Notes under the pieces: model-generated | What the model saw: only the letters and a program-made list of their open reading frames with translations | Told to the model about the DNA's origin: nothing | Database searches by the model: none | Source: Bacteroidaceae bacterium | Lineage (GTDB): Bacteria > Bacteroidota > Bacteroidia > Bacteroidales > Bacteroidaceae | Assembly (NCBI GenBank): GCA_017526905.1 | Contig: JAFXQT010000080.1 | Location: forward strand, 1-54,196 | Direction of reading: 5' to 3' | Length of the DNA: 54,196 nucleotides | Shown here: piece after piece, positions 34,778 to 43,587 of the stretch | How positions within the stretch are numbered: the first letter of the stretch is position 1 | Layout of the letters: each line of letters opens with the position of its first letter | Translations under genes and position numbers: made by a program

Positions 34778-35170
34778 CTATGCGCCGAGAGCTGCCAGAC
34801 ACTGCACCGCCTCGACCACATCGGCCCGCTCCCAGTCAGCAGGGCGCAGCACCTGCCCATCGGTACAGAGAAGATCCAGATCTATCCGAACCACGCCCTG
34901 CTGCTTTTGCTCAGCCCTACGCCCCAACAGGTGCTCAATGCGCTTGAGCCTGCCACAAAGCGTTGCCTGGTCCAGAGAGGACACGACCAAAGCCACCTGA
35001 TTGGTGAATAATGCAGGCCAAGGATAATCCACCGGCTCTGTCTGCACGGGAGGGCTGAAACGGACGCTGCTGCCCTGCAAGCGGCGCAACAACAGGCGCG
35101 CGCATGCCAACAGCTCCGAGGCTTCGGCCACGTTGGAACCCATACCTATATAATACGTGTGTGTGCTCAT
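34778..35170 (-). CDS. folK: HPPK, dihydropterin pyrophosphokinase
   Basis: This 130-residue folate-pathway enzyme transfers pyrophosphate from ATP to 6-hydroxymethyl-dihydropterin. YYIGMGSNV at the N-terminus and RIDLDLL near residue 99 are the family signatures. It is a little short for the family (about 130-160). The start at 35170 begins MSTHTYYIGMGSN; extension to 35311 would cross the promoter. The promoter sits so close that the transcript would be nearly leaderless. Confidence 0.9.
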   Translation of the reverse strand: MSTHTYYIGMGSNVAEASELLACARLLLRRLQGSSVRFSPPVQTEPVDYPWPALFTNQVALVVSSLDQATLCGRLKRIEHLLGRRAEQKQQGVVRIDLDLLCTDGQVLRPADWERADVVEAVQCLAALGA

Positions 35171-35178
35171 CCAGGAGG

Positions 35179-35209
35179 CAAAGGTAGTGCAAAGTGCCGG
35201 TATGGCAAA
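35179..35209 (-). promoter_or_regulatory. folK promoter
   Basis: On the minus strand TTTG (35209-35206) and TACCTTTG (35186-35179) are 19 bases apart, a full consensus match. The ATG lies only 8 bases after the -7 box. Confidence 0.75.
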
Positions 35210-35334
35210 AGGAAAACCGCCTTTTCTGCCGAATTGAGCCTTTCTGCCAGCCGCCACAGGCTCGGCACAAGCCCATCGCCTCCTAACAAACCACAGCATC
35301 ATAAACAACAAGCTATAAAATCAAACCTACAAAA

Positions 35335-36096
35335 ATGACGTTCATCGGAATCATACCCGCACGCTACGCCTCCACCCGCTTCCCGGCCAAACCGCTGGCC
35401 ATGTTGGGCGGCAAGACGGTGATTGAGCGGGTTTATTCGCAAGTAAAGGATGTGCTGGACGATGCCATCGTTGCCACCGACGACCAACGTATCTTCGACG
35501 CGGTGACAGCCTTCGGCGGAAAAGCCGTGATGACCAGCGTGCACCACAAGAGCGGAACCGACCGCGTAAGAGAAGCCTATGAGAAGCTGGACCGGCAGTA
35601 CGACGTTGTGGTCAACATCCAAGGCGACGAGCCTTTCATCCAGCCCGAACAGCTGCACGCGCTGCAACAATGCTTCCGCGACGAGCACACGCAGATAGCC
35701 ACCCTGGTCAAGCCCTTCACGCCTCAGGACGGATGGGAGGCTCTGGCCAACCCGAACTCGCCCAAGGTGGTGCTGGACGATGCTCATAACGCACTCTATT
35801 TCAGCCGTTCCGTGGTGCCCTACCTGCGTGGCATAGAACAGTCCGAGTGGCTGTCGGTGCACACGTTCTACAAGCATATCGGCCTGTATGCCTACCGTGC
35901 CGAAGTGCTGGAGGAGATTACCACCCTGCCGCAATCGCCGCTGGAAATGGCCGAAAGCCTGGAGCAACTGAGATGGCTGCAGGCTGGCTATCGCATCAAG
36001 GTGGGAGTCAGCCAAATTGAAACCATCGGCATAGACACTCCCGAGGATTTGGAACGCGCCGAAGCCTTCCTTGCCAGGAAAGGAAAAAGTGAATAA
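35335..36096 (+). CDS. kdsB: CMP-Kdo synthetase
   Basis: This 253-residue 3-deoxy-manno-octulosonate cytidylyltransferase activates Kdo for lipid A/LPS assembly. IIPARYASTRFPAKPL at the N-terminus binds CTP, and NIQGDEPFI near 98 is the metal site. The family length is matched. A spacer of A/C-rich sequence precedes the start. Confidence 0.95.
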   Translation: MTFIGIIPARYASTRFPAKPLAMLGGKTVIERVYSQVKDVLDDAIVATDDQRIFDAVTAFGGKAVMTSVHHKSGTDRVREAYEKLDRQYDVVVNIQGDEPFIQPEQLHALQQCFRDEHTQIATLVKPFTPQDGWEALANPNSPKVVLDDAHNALYFSRSVVPYLRGIEQSEWLSVHTFYKHIGLYAYRAEVLEEITTLPQSPLEMAESLEQLRWLQAGYRIKVGVSQIETIGIDTPEDLERAEAFLARKGKSE

Positions 36097-36332
36097 TAAG
36101 GCCCCCTATAATCCCACAGAGAGGGATGGGGAAAGCCTAAAGAGTGAAAAGTGCGCTCGGCCCTCAGGGACGCTTCTATGAGCGAAGCGAGTCTGAAGAA
36201 AAGTGAATGATATGAGTTACTTTCCTCTTTTGCGCTGCGCATGAAAAGGTGCCCAGTGGCATCCTGACCGGCCGAAAGCCAAGCGACGAAACTTCGCCCT
36301 GCAAAGAAACCTTTAATCTTCAAACTATAATA
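36097..36332. other. Spacer with low-complexity repeats
   Basis: No gene is seen. The stretch contains GTGAAAAGTG-type low-complexity sequence (near 36145 and 36198) and a small stem CGCTTC/GAAGCG near 36170. Similar AAAAGTG tracks, in reverse complement, occur at 2260-2290. Confidence 0.45.
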
Positions 36333-37901
36333 ATGCCCGCAAACAACAATACACCCAAACGTCCTTCGCGACGCACCCAAGCCTCCGTCCCGCAGGAAGA
36401 CGCCTACGGACGCCAACAGCCGCAGAACCTGGAGATGGAGCAAGCCGTGATTGGCGCACTGATGATCGAACAGGATGCCTACTCGCTGGTCAGCGAGATT
36501 TTGCGTCCGGAAAGTTTCTACGACCATCGGCACCAGCTGATCTACGATGCCATCCGCAGCCTGAACTCCCAGCAAAGCCCTATCGACCTGCTCACCGTGA
36601 CCGAGTACCTGGACCGGCAGAGCCAGCTTGAGGAAGTGGGCGGACCGGCCTATATCGCACAGCTCACCTCAAGCGTCACGTCGTCGGCACACATCGAGTA
36701 CCACGCCCGCATCATAGCACAGAAGGCGTTGGCCCGCGAACTGATCACCTTCTCCAGCAACATACAGAAGCAAGCGTTTGACAGCACCGTCGATGTGAAC
36801 GACCTGATGCAGGAGGCCGAAGGCAGCCTCTTTGCCATATCGCAGCAGAACCTGAAAAAGGACTACACACAAATCAACCCCGTCATCAAGGAAGCCCTGG
36901 ATCAACTGAGCAAGGCCGCCGCCAGGGAGAATGGCCTGTCGGGGTTGGCCAGCGGCTTCGACAAACTGGATCATATCACATCTGGATGGCAGAACAGCGA
37001 CCTCGTCATCATCGCCGCCCGACCGGCCATGGGTAAAACGGCATTCGTCCTGTCCATGGCCAAGAAGATGACCGTTGACATGAAGATTCCCGTGGCCATG
37101 TTCTCGCTGGAAATGTCCAACGTGCAGCTGGTGAACCGTATGATTGTGAACGTGTGCGAAATACCCGGCGAGAAGATCAAGAGCGGCCAGCTGCGCCCCG
37201 ACGAGTGGCAGCAGCTGGACAGCCGCATCCGCAACCTGTACGATGCCCCGTTCTACATCGACGACACGCCGCAGCTCTCCGTTTTCGAACTGCGCACCAA
37301 GGCACGCCGCCTGGTGCGTGAGCATGGCGTCAAGTGCATCCTGATAGACTACCTCCAGCTGATGAATGCCAGCGGCATGAAGTTCGGTTCGCGCCAGGAA
37401 GAGGTGTCCAATATCAGCCGGTCGCTCAAAGGTCTGGCCAAGGAACTGAACATACCCATCATCGCACTGTCGCAGCTAAACCGTAGCGTCGAGAGCCGCG
37501 AGGGCAACGAAGGCAAACGCCCGCAGCTGAGCGACCTGCGCGAATCCGGAGCCATCGAGCAGGATGCCGACATGGTATGCTTCATCCATCGCCCGGAGTA
37601 CTACAAGATATACAACGACGAGAAAGGACGCGACCTGCGCGGCATGGCCGAGTTCATCATTGCCAAGCACCGTAACGGTGCCGTCGATACCGTGCTGATG
37701 CGTTTCCGCAGCGAATTTGCCCGCTTTCAGGACACCAGCGAGGAGGAGTACAGCCCGCTGCCCGGCGAGAGTGTCAAATTCGGCTCGCAGATAGGCAACG
37801 AGCAGCCCGCGCCCGACCTTCCGCCTGCCCCCATGACGCCCCCATCCAACGATCAATCGCCCTTTGGCCCGCCTCCAAGCACTAATTCCATGCCCTTTTA
37901 G
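36333..37901 (+). CDS. dnaB: Replicative DNA helicase
   Basis: This 522-residue hexameric helicase unwinds DNA at the replication fork. The N-terminal DnaB domain starts at about residue 30 (NLEMEQAVIGALM), and the RecA-like ATPase has Walker A ARPAMGKTAF near 230, Walker B ILIDYLQLM near 345 and SQLNRSVE. No intein interrupts it. The C-terminal tail is Pro/Ser-rich. The ATG at 36333 is chosen over 36249 because MPANNNTPKR begins the usual basic leader. Confidence 0.95.
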   Translation: MPANNNTPKRPSRRTQASVPQEDAYGRQQPQNLEMEQAVIGALMIEQDAYSLVSEILRPESFYDHRHQLIYDAIRSLNSQQSPIDLLTVTEYLDRQSQLEEVGGPAYIAQLTSSVTSSAHIEYHARIIAQKALARELITFSSNIQKQAFDSTVDVNDLMQEAEGSLFAISQQNLKKDYTQINPVIKEALDQLSKAAARENGLSGLASGFDKLDHITSGWQNSDLVIIAARPAMGKTAFVLSMAKKMTVDMKIPVAMFSLEMSNVQLVNRMIVNVCEIPGEKIKSGQLRPDEWQQLDSRIRNLYDAPFYIDDTPQLSVFELRTKARRLVREHGVKCILIDYLQLMNASGMKFGSRQEEVSNISRSLKGLAKELNIPIIALSQLNRSVESREGNEGKRPQLSDLRESGAIEQDADMVCFIHRPEYYKIYNDEKGRDLRGMAEFIIAKHRNGAVDTVLMRFRSEFARFQDTSEEEYSPLPGESVKFGSQIGNEQPAPDLPPAPMTPPSNDQSPFGPPPSTNSMPF

Positions 37902-37910
37902 GCGCATTTG

Positions 37911-37942
37911 TTTGGCATTTTAAGCGGAAAATACTACTTTTG
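37911..37942 (+). promoter_or_regulatory. pheT promoter
   Basis: TTTG at 37911-37914 and TACTTTTG at 37935-37942, 20 bases apart, are a full consensus match. They lie 27 bases before the pheT ATG. Confidence 0.82.
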
Positions 37943-37969
37943 CGCGCGAATTACGAATCACATCCAACT

Positions 37970-40477
37970 ATGAATATCAGTTATCAGTGGCTAAAAGAGT
38001 ACGTCGACACCGATCTGACGGCTCAAGAAATAGCAGATGCACTTACCTCCGCAGGCCTGGAAGTGGATGGCGTTGAGGAAGTGCAAACCATCAAAGGTGG
38101 CCTGGAAGGACTTGTGGTGGCTGAAGTGCTCACCTGCGAGCCCCACCCCAACAGCGACCACATGCACGTGTGCACAGTAAACATCGGTACCGACGAAGTC
38201 CAGCAGATTGTGTGCGGAGCGCCCAACGTGGCAGCCGGGCAGAAAGTCATCGTGGCTACCCTCGGCACAAAGCTCTACGACGGCGACAAGGAGTTTGTCA
38301 TCAAAAAGAGCAAGCTGCGCGGCATCGAGAGCAATGGCATGATCTGTGCCGAGGACGAGATTGGCATCGGCACCGACCATGCCGGCATCATCGTGCTGCC
38401 ACAGGACGCCGTGGTGGGCACCAAGGCGGCCGACTACTACAACATACACAGCGACTACGTGATCGAAGTGGACATCACGGCCAACCGCGCCGATGCCTGC
38501 TCGCACTATGGCGTGGCACGCGACCTCTATGCCTGGCTCAAGCAGAACGGCTACCCCACAGCGCTGCACCGACCCGGCAACGAAGCCTTCAAGGTAGATA
38601 ACCACGACCTGGAAATCAGCATCAAGGTGGAGAACACCGAGGCTTGCCCCCGCTACGCCGCCGTGACCATCACGGGCTGCGAGGTGAAGGAAAGCCCCCA
38701 GTGGCTCAAGGACCACCTCACCGCCATCGGCCTGCGCCCCATCAACAACATCGTTGACATCACCAACTATATCATGATGGCCTACGGACAGCCCTTGCAC
38801 TGCTTCGATGCCGACATGATTGCCGGCAAGCAAGTCATCGTCAAGACCCTGCCCGACGGCACGCCCTTTGAAACACTCGACGGCGTAGAACGCAAGCTCA
38901 GCGACCACGACCTGATGATCTGCAATGCCGAGGCACCCATGTGCATCGGTGGCGTGTATGGCGGCAAGGGCAGCGGTACTTACGACACCACACGGAACGT
39001 GCTGCTGGAAAGCGCCTACTTTAACCCCACATGGATCCGCAAAAGTTCGCGCCGCCACGGTTTGCAGACCGATGCCTCCTTCCGCTTTGAACGCGGCATC
39101 GACCCCGCCGGACAGATCTACGCCCTCAAGCAGGCCGCACTGCTGTGCCAGCAACTGGCCGGAGGCAAGGTGAGCATGGACATTGTCGATGTCTATCCGC
39201 AGCCCATGAACGACTTCCCCGTCGACCTCAAATATGCCTATGTGGACAACCTCATCGGCAAGCATATCCCCGCAGAAACGGTGAAGAGCATCGTCACATC
39301 GCTCGAGATGCAGATCCAGGAGGAGAGTGCCGAAGGGCTCAAGCTCATGGTGCCCGCCTACCGCGTCGATGTGCAGCGCCCCTGCGATGTGGTGGAGGAT
39401 ATCCTGCGCATCTATGGCTATAACAATGTCGAGATTCCGTCGTCCATCAACTCCAGCCTCTCCGTTAAAGGCGACGTGGACAAGAGCCACAAGCTGCAGA
39501 ACCTGATTGGCGAACAGCTGGTTGGCGCCGGATTCAACGAAATACTGAACAACTCGCTGCAACGTGGTGCCTACTACGACGGCATTGAAGCCTACAAGGC
39601 CGAGAACTGCGTGCGCCTGCTCAACCCCCTCAGCCAGGACCTGAACGTGCTGCGCCAGACGCTGCTGTTCGGCGGTCTGGAAAGCATCAGCCGCAACGTG
39701 AACCGCCGCCGGCCCGACCTGCAGCTGTTTGAGTATGGCAACTGCTACTACTTCCATGCCGAGAAGAAAAGCGACGTCATCATTCCCGGCGTGAGCAGCA
39801 GTCGCGACCCCGAAGTCATCAAGCACGTGCTCGACGCCTACAGCGAGGACTACCACCTGGGCCTGTGGCTCACCGGCAAGCACATCAACGGCAACTGGGC
39901 CCATGCCGACGAGCCGCAGAGCTTCCACGTGCTGAAGGCCCATGTCATGAACATCTTCCAGCGTCTGGGCGTACCCTTTGGCGCCATCGTGTTCAAGGAA
40001 GGCAGCAACGACATCTTCTCCAAGAGCATCTGCATCGAGAACCGCGGCGGCAAGGTGCTGGCACAGCTGGGCATCGTGGCCAAGCGCCTGCAGGTGGCAT
40101 TCGACATCCCCACCGAGGTCTATTTTGCCGACATAGCCTGGCAGCAAGTGATGCGACTCATCCGCAAGGAAAAGGTCAGCTACACCGACCTGCCCAAATA
40201 TCCCGCCGTGAGCCGCGACCTGGCACTGCTGGTGGACAAGAGCGTTGAGTTCGCACAGATAGAGTCCATAGCCTATCAAACCGAACGCAAGCTGCTGAAA
40301 GAGGTGAGCCTGTTTGATGTGTACGAAGGCAAGAACCTGCCCGCCGGCAAGAAGAGCTATGCCGTGAACTTCATCCTGCAGGACGAGCAAAAGACCATGG
40401 GCGACAAGCAGATCGACGCCATCATGCAAAAGCTCATCCAAAACCTGACCAAGCAGTTAGGAGCCGAACTTAGATAA
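37970..40477 (+). CDS. pheT: Phenylalanine-tRNA ligase beta subunit
   Basis: This 835-residue subunit has an N-terminal tRNA-binding domain (about 40-150), B3/B4 editing and B5 domains in the middle (FNPTWIRKSSRRHGLQTDASFRF would lie near 345-367), and a C-terminal anticodon-binding domain ending near 835 (YTDLPKYPAVSRDLALLVDK). Start at 37970 gives MNISYQWLKEYV. pheS is not in the window; separate location is common in Bacteroidetes. Confidence 0.95.
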   Translation: MNISYQWLKEYVDTDLTAQEIADALTSAGLEVDGVEEVQTIKGGLEGLVVAEVLTCEPHPNSDHMHVCTVNIGTDEVQQIVCGAPNVAAGQKVIVATLGTKLYDGDKEFVIKKSKLRGIESNGMICAEDEIGIGTDHAGIIVLPQDAVVGTKAADYYNIHSDYVIEVDITANRADACSHYGVARDLYAWLKQNGYPTALHRPGNEAFKVDNHDLEISIKVENTEACPRYAAVTITGCEVKESPQWLKDHLTAIGLRPINNIVDITNYIMMAYGQPLHCFDADMIAGKQVIVKTLPDGTPFETLDGVERKLSDHDLMICNAEAPMCIGGVYGGKGSGTYDTTRNVLLESAYFNPTWIRKSSRRHGLQTDASFRFERGIDPAGQIYALKQAALLCQQLAGGKVSMDIVDVYPQPMNDFPVDLKYAYVDNLIGKHIPAETVKSIVTSLEMQIQEESAEGLKLMVPAYRVDVQRPCDVVEDILRIYGYNNVEIPSSINSSLSVKGDVDKSHKLQNLIGEQLVGAGFNEILNNSLQRGAYYDGIEAYKAENCVRLLNPLSQDLNVLRQTLLFGGLESISRNVNRRRPDLQLFEYGNCYYFHAEKKSDVIIPGVSSSRDPEVIKHVLDAYSEDYHLGLWLTGKHINGNWAHADEPQSFHVLKAHVMNIFQRLGVPFGAIVFKEGSNDIFSKSICIENRGGKVLAQLGIVAKRLQVAFDIPTEVYFADIAWQQVMRLIRKEKVSYTDLPKYPAVSRDLALLVDKSVEFAQIESIAYQTERKLLKEVSLFDVYEGKNLPAGKKSYAVNFILQDEQKTMGDKQIDAIMQKLIQNLTKQLGAELR

Positions 40478-40496
40478 GACAGACACCCACGCCCCC

Positions 40497-40620
40497 ACCC
40501 TCCCTTGTAGGGAGGGGGCGGTCATCTTCATGAACTTACATACAGACAATAAACATCGTAGTAATTATTCCTAATCATGAAAGGATGCTGCTCCTCCCCC
40601 TACAAGGGAGGGCGGGGAGC
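40497..40620. repeat. Two inverted copies of a CCCTCCCTTGTAGGG element
   Basis: CCCTCCCTTGTAGGGAGGG near 40498-40517 is itself a hairpin. A second copy in reverse orientation (CCCTACAAGGGAGGG) lies at 40600-40614, so the two can pair across about 85 bases. Flanks (GGGGGCGG, CATCTTCATG) are also partly shared in inverted form. The pair occupies most of the gap between pheT and yebC. Confidence 0.7.
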
Positions 40621-40639
40621 GGGTCCGACGTTTATACCC

Positions 40640-41365
40640 ATGGGAAGAGCATTTGAATACCGCAAGGCCGCCAAACTGAAGCGTTGGGGCCACATGGCAA
40701 AGACTTTCACGAAACTGGGCAAGCAGATTGCCATTGCCGTTAAGGCCGGTGGCCCAGACCCCGACATGAATCCCACCCTGCGTGGTATCATCGCCACCTG
40801 CAAGCGCGAGAACATGCCCAAGGACAACATCGACCGTGCCATCAAGAACGCAATGGGCAAGGACCAGAGCGACTACAAGGGCATGACCTACGAGGGCTAC
40901 GGCCCCCACGGCGTGGCCATCTTTGTGGACACTCTGACCGACAACCCCACCCGCACCGTGGCCGACGTGCGCTCCATCTTCAACAAGTTCGGCGGCAACC
41001 TCGGCACGATGGGCAGTCTCGCCTTCCTGTTCGACCACAAGTGTGTGTTCACCTTCAAAAAGAAGGACGACATCGACATGGACGAACTGATCCTGGACCT
41101 GATCGACTATGGCGTGGAGGACGAGTTTGATGAGGACGAAGAGGCCGGCACACTCACCATCTATGGCGACCCCAAGAGCTATGGCGCCATCCAGAAGCAC
41201 CTGGAGGAACAGGGCTTCGAAGAGGTGGGCGGCGAATTCACCTACATCCCCAACGACCTGAAGGATGTCACGCCCGAACAGCGCGAAAGCATCGACAAGA
41301 TGGTGGAGAAGCTGGAGGAGTTCGACGACGTGCAGACCGTTTATACCAACATGAAGCCGGAATAA
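40640..41365 (+). CDS. YebC/TACO1-family protein
   Basis: This 241-residue protein starts MGRAFEYRKAAKLKRW and contains NMPKDNIDRAIKNA near 57 and EGYGPHGVAIFV near 84, the family signatures. YebC proteins are described as transcriptional regulators and, more recently, as ribosome-associated factors easing translation of difficult (proline-rich) stretches. Upstream in-frame ATG at 40577 lies within a dispersed repeat and is rejected. Confidence 0.93.
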   Translation: MGRAFEYRKAAKLKRWGHMAKTFTKLGKQIAIAVKAGGPDPDMNPTLRGIIATCKRENMPKDNIDRAIKNAMGKDQSDYKGMTYEGYGPHGVAIFVDTLTDNPTRTVADVRSIFNKFGGNLGTMGSLAFLFDHKCVFTFKKKDDIDMDELILDLIDYGVEDEFDEDEEAGTLTIYGDPKSYGAIQKHLEEQGFEEVGGEFTYIPNDLKDVTPEQRESIDKMVEKLEEFDDVQTVYTNMKPE

Positions 41366-41408
41366 AGGTCTGCCCCGTTCACACCCACAACACATCCGAT
41401 AAGAAAAT

Positions 41409-41447
41409 GACCTACGCCCGCATCTTACAACGGGCGTAGGTCTTTTT
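41409..41447 (+). terminator. Intrinsic terminator, yebC
   Basis: GACCTACGCCCG (41409-41420) pairs with CGGGCGTAGGTC (41431-41442), a perfect 12-bp stem with 10-base loop, followed by five T. It lies 44 bases after yebC and could also serve the convergent minus-strand gene ending at 41503. Confidence 0.92.
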
Positions 41448-41502
41448 AATCCCAGTTCGGGATATTACGTTGGGCACTCAGTAGGCCCAGTCGGAGCGGC
41501 AA

Positions 41503-42423
41503 TCAGTCATCGGCCAGCAGCGCCTTGCCGTCGGCACTCAGCAACTCCCGTATTTGCTCGTAGGGAATCACCACCGAAGGCAGACCGGCTGCATACGGAG
41601 CAATCTCGTACTGCTGGTAGATGAACTCCACGCCATCGGCTGTGAAGAAAGGTGGTGTGGCAGGCAGGGGCAACTGCTTGGACTCATCCTCGGGGGTACT
41701 TTCATCGTCCATCAGTTGCAGCATGTCTTCAATCTTGTCATCCGGGCCGACCTCGAAATAAGGCTTCAGACCATTGTAAATCAAGTCTATGAGCTGTGCT
41801 TTCTTGCTCATATCCACCAGGTCCCAGCCCATCACATGCCCATCGGCATTTTTGAACGTGGCACCACTTAGCATATAGCCGCCGTGGGCTCCGCCCAGAT
41901 ATACGTCGTAGGAAGTGAGCATCGTGGTGTAGCGTTCGTTTTGACATAGGCACTCCACCTTGAGCCCGTTGTTCATGCCGGGCATTACGTAGCCCTCGGT
42001 CTCAGACTCCTTCACTTCGGCCTTCATGCGTTCCATGCCTTGCTTGGCATAGAAGTTCACCAGTGCCTGTCCGTCGCGCACATCGCCCGAGAAGCGGGCC
42101 ACGTCATCGCCATCCTCGTAGGAGGGATAGCAGCTGTGAGCCACCGTCTGCGCCAACCAGGCGCGCACGCTGTCGGCCAGCACGGAACGGTCCGACGGCA
42201 TTGGCCACACCGTTTTAATAGCCTGCGACAGGTAGGCTCCGGAATCCGTTTGCAACGAGTCTTCGTACGACACCGTCCGCAACTTCATAACCGACCAAGC
42301 TGTCTGTCCGCTATCGGCCACGCTGAGCGAGTCGGCCTGTGAGCCGATGGCCGTGCGACCGCCACAGCTGGCCAGGGCTGTACCCAACAGCAGCACAACC
42401 CCCAAAGCAGTAGTATGCCTCAT
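41503..42423 (-). CDS. RsiV/DUF3298-like lipoprotein
   Basis: This 306-residue lipoprotein has the lipobox LASC (Cys20). The C-terminal half carries YLGGAHGGYMLSGATF near 174 and FFTADGVEFIYQQYEIAPYA near 254, motifs of the DUF3298/RsiV fold, which in RsiV binds lysozyme. No transmembrane anti-sigma part is present, so a sigma-factor role is unlikely. Its start overlaps the preceding gene's stop by ATGA (42420-42423), so the two lipoproteins are coexpressed. Confidence 0.8.
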   Translation of the reverse strand: MRHTTALGVVLLLGTALASCGGRTAIGSQADSLSVADSGQTAWSVMKLRTVSYEDSLQTDSGAYLSQAIKTVWPMPSDRSVLADSVRAWLAQTVAHSCYPSYEDGDDVARFSGDVRDGQALVNFYAKQGMERMKAEVKESETEGYVMPGMNNGLKVECLCQNERYTTMLTSYDVYLGGAHGGYMLSGATFKNADGHVMGWDLVDMSKKAQLIDLIYNGLKPYFEVGPDDKIEDMLQLMDDESTPEDESKQLPLPATPPFFTADGVEFIYQQYEIAPYAAGLPSVVIPYEQIRELLSADGKALLADD

Positions 42424-42845
42424 TGTTCCTGATCTTTAAGTTTCTCCACAAAAGGCTTGAGCAGATCCTTCCAGCTCTCCACCGCCCCACTTTTATGCTC
42501 CATCTGCTCAAAGATGGTGGACAGCGTCGAGGTGATCTCGCCCACATGCCCCTTGGCCTGTGTGGCTATGCCGGTGGCCATGCCGGAGAGCATCTGCCCG
42601 CGCAGGGTGCCGATCTCCTGCAGCTGAGCGGCTGTGTAGTCCGCCCGGTGCTTGGAAATCCGCTTCTCCACCTTGCTGTACTTGTGCGCCACATCCTTCC
42701 AGTCGTTGATGGTGTAGCTTGCGCCATTGTTCTGCACATCGGTGGTCAAGGCGCGCAACTGGTCGATAGCGGCGGTTTGGCTGACACACGACGAGCACAT
42801 CAGTGCCACGCCCACGGCCAGCATTATAAATAGGTGCTTCTTCAT
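42420..42845 (-). CDS. Small helical lipoprotein (DUF6565-like)
   Basis: This 141-residue predicted lipoprotein has the signal MKKHLFIMLAVGVALMCSSC (Cys20) and a helical body rich in Lys and Glu (WKDVAHKYSKVEKRISKHRA). It resembles small Bacteroidales lipoproteins annotated DUF6565, but this assignment is from memory of the pattern. It is translationally coupled to the DUF3298-like gene. Confidence 0.65.
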   Translation of the reverse strand: MKKHLFIMLAVGVALMCSSCVSQTAAIDQLRALTTDVQNNGASYTINDWKDVAHKYSKVEKRISKHRADYTAAQLQEIGTLRGQMLSGMATGIATQAKGHVGEITSTLSTIFEQMEHKSGAVESWKDLLKPFVEKLKDQEQ

Positions 42846-42866
42846 GCGTTGTTGTGTTAGTAATGT

Positions 42867-43538
42867 TTATGCCTTGCGTGCTTCGCTGATATAGCCCAGC
42901 GCCTCGCGACACTTGTCGGTTACATACTGCCAGTCCTCGGCAGCCACCTTGTCCTTGGGGAAGAGCTTAGAGCCCATGCCCACGCAGAACACGCCGGCCT
43001 TGAACCAAGCCTGCAGGTTCTCCTTCTCTGGAGCCACGCCGCCCGTAACCATAATCTTGGACCAGGGCATCGGGGCCATCAGCCCCTTCACCATGTTGGG
43101 TCCGTACACATCGCCGGGGAAGAGCTTTGTCAGGTCGCAGCCCAGTTCCTGTGCCTTGCCAATCTCGCTCACGCTGCCACAGCCGGGGCAATAAGGCACC
43201 AACCGGCGGTTGCACACCGGAGCCACCTCGGCATTGAACAGCGGGCCCACCACGAAGCAGGCACCCAGCTGGATGTACATGGCCGCCGTGGGCGCATCCA
43301 CCACCGAGCCGATACCCAGTGCCAGCTCGGGGCACTCCTTGGCAGCAAACTTCACACACTCGGCAAACACTTCCTGGGCAAAGTCGCCGCGGTTGGTAAA
43401 CTCAAAAGCGCGGACGCCGCCTTCGTAGCAGGCCTTGATTACCTTCTTGGCCACTTCGGCATCCTTGTGGTAGAACACGGGCACCATGGGTGCCTCCTTT
43501 ATTTTGGCCAGCACGGCCATCTTATCGAATCTTGCCAT
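42867..43538 (-). CDS. eda: KDPG/KHG aldolase
   Basis: This 223-residue aldolase splits 2-keto-3-deoxy-6-phosphogluconate to pyruvate and glyceraldehyde 3-phosphate. The Schiff-base Lys is probably that of LTKLFPGD near 140; EFTNRGDF near 46 and IMVTGGV near 170 form the active site. An upstream ATG at 43601 overlaps kdgK and is rejected; [13 protein letters not shown] is the usual start. It follows kdgK by 49 bases, together handling uronate-derived KDG. Confidence 0.93.
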   Translation of the reverse strand: MARFDKMAVLAKIKEAPMVPVFYHKDAEVAKKVIKACYEGGVRAFEFTNRGDFAQEVFAECVKFAAKECPELALGIGSVVDAPTAAMYIQLGACFVVGPLFNAEVAPVCNRRLVPYCPGCGSVSEIGKAQELGCDLTKLFPGDVYGPNMVKGLMAPMPWSKIMVTGGVAPEKENLQAWFKAGVFCVGMGSKLFPKDKVAAEDWQYVTDKCREALGYISEARKA

Positions 43539-43587
43539 TGTCTTGTTTAGGATATATGTTTTGTGAATAAGCGTATGATTCGTGTTC

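Noticed and set aside
34765-34781. Small stem ATAGCT/AGCTAT at the pbp1A-folK junction as a shared terminator
   Set aside because: Only six pairs and no T-run; too weak to support.
37991-40441. 816-codon open frame antisense to pheT
   Set aside because: GC-rich codon use leaves the opposite strand open; no recognisable domain and pheT is certain.
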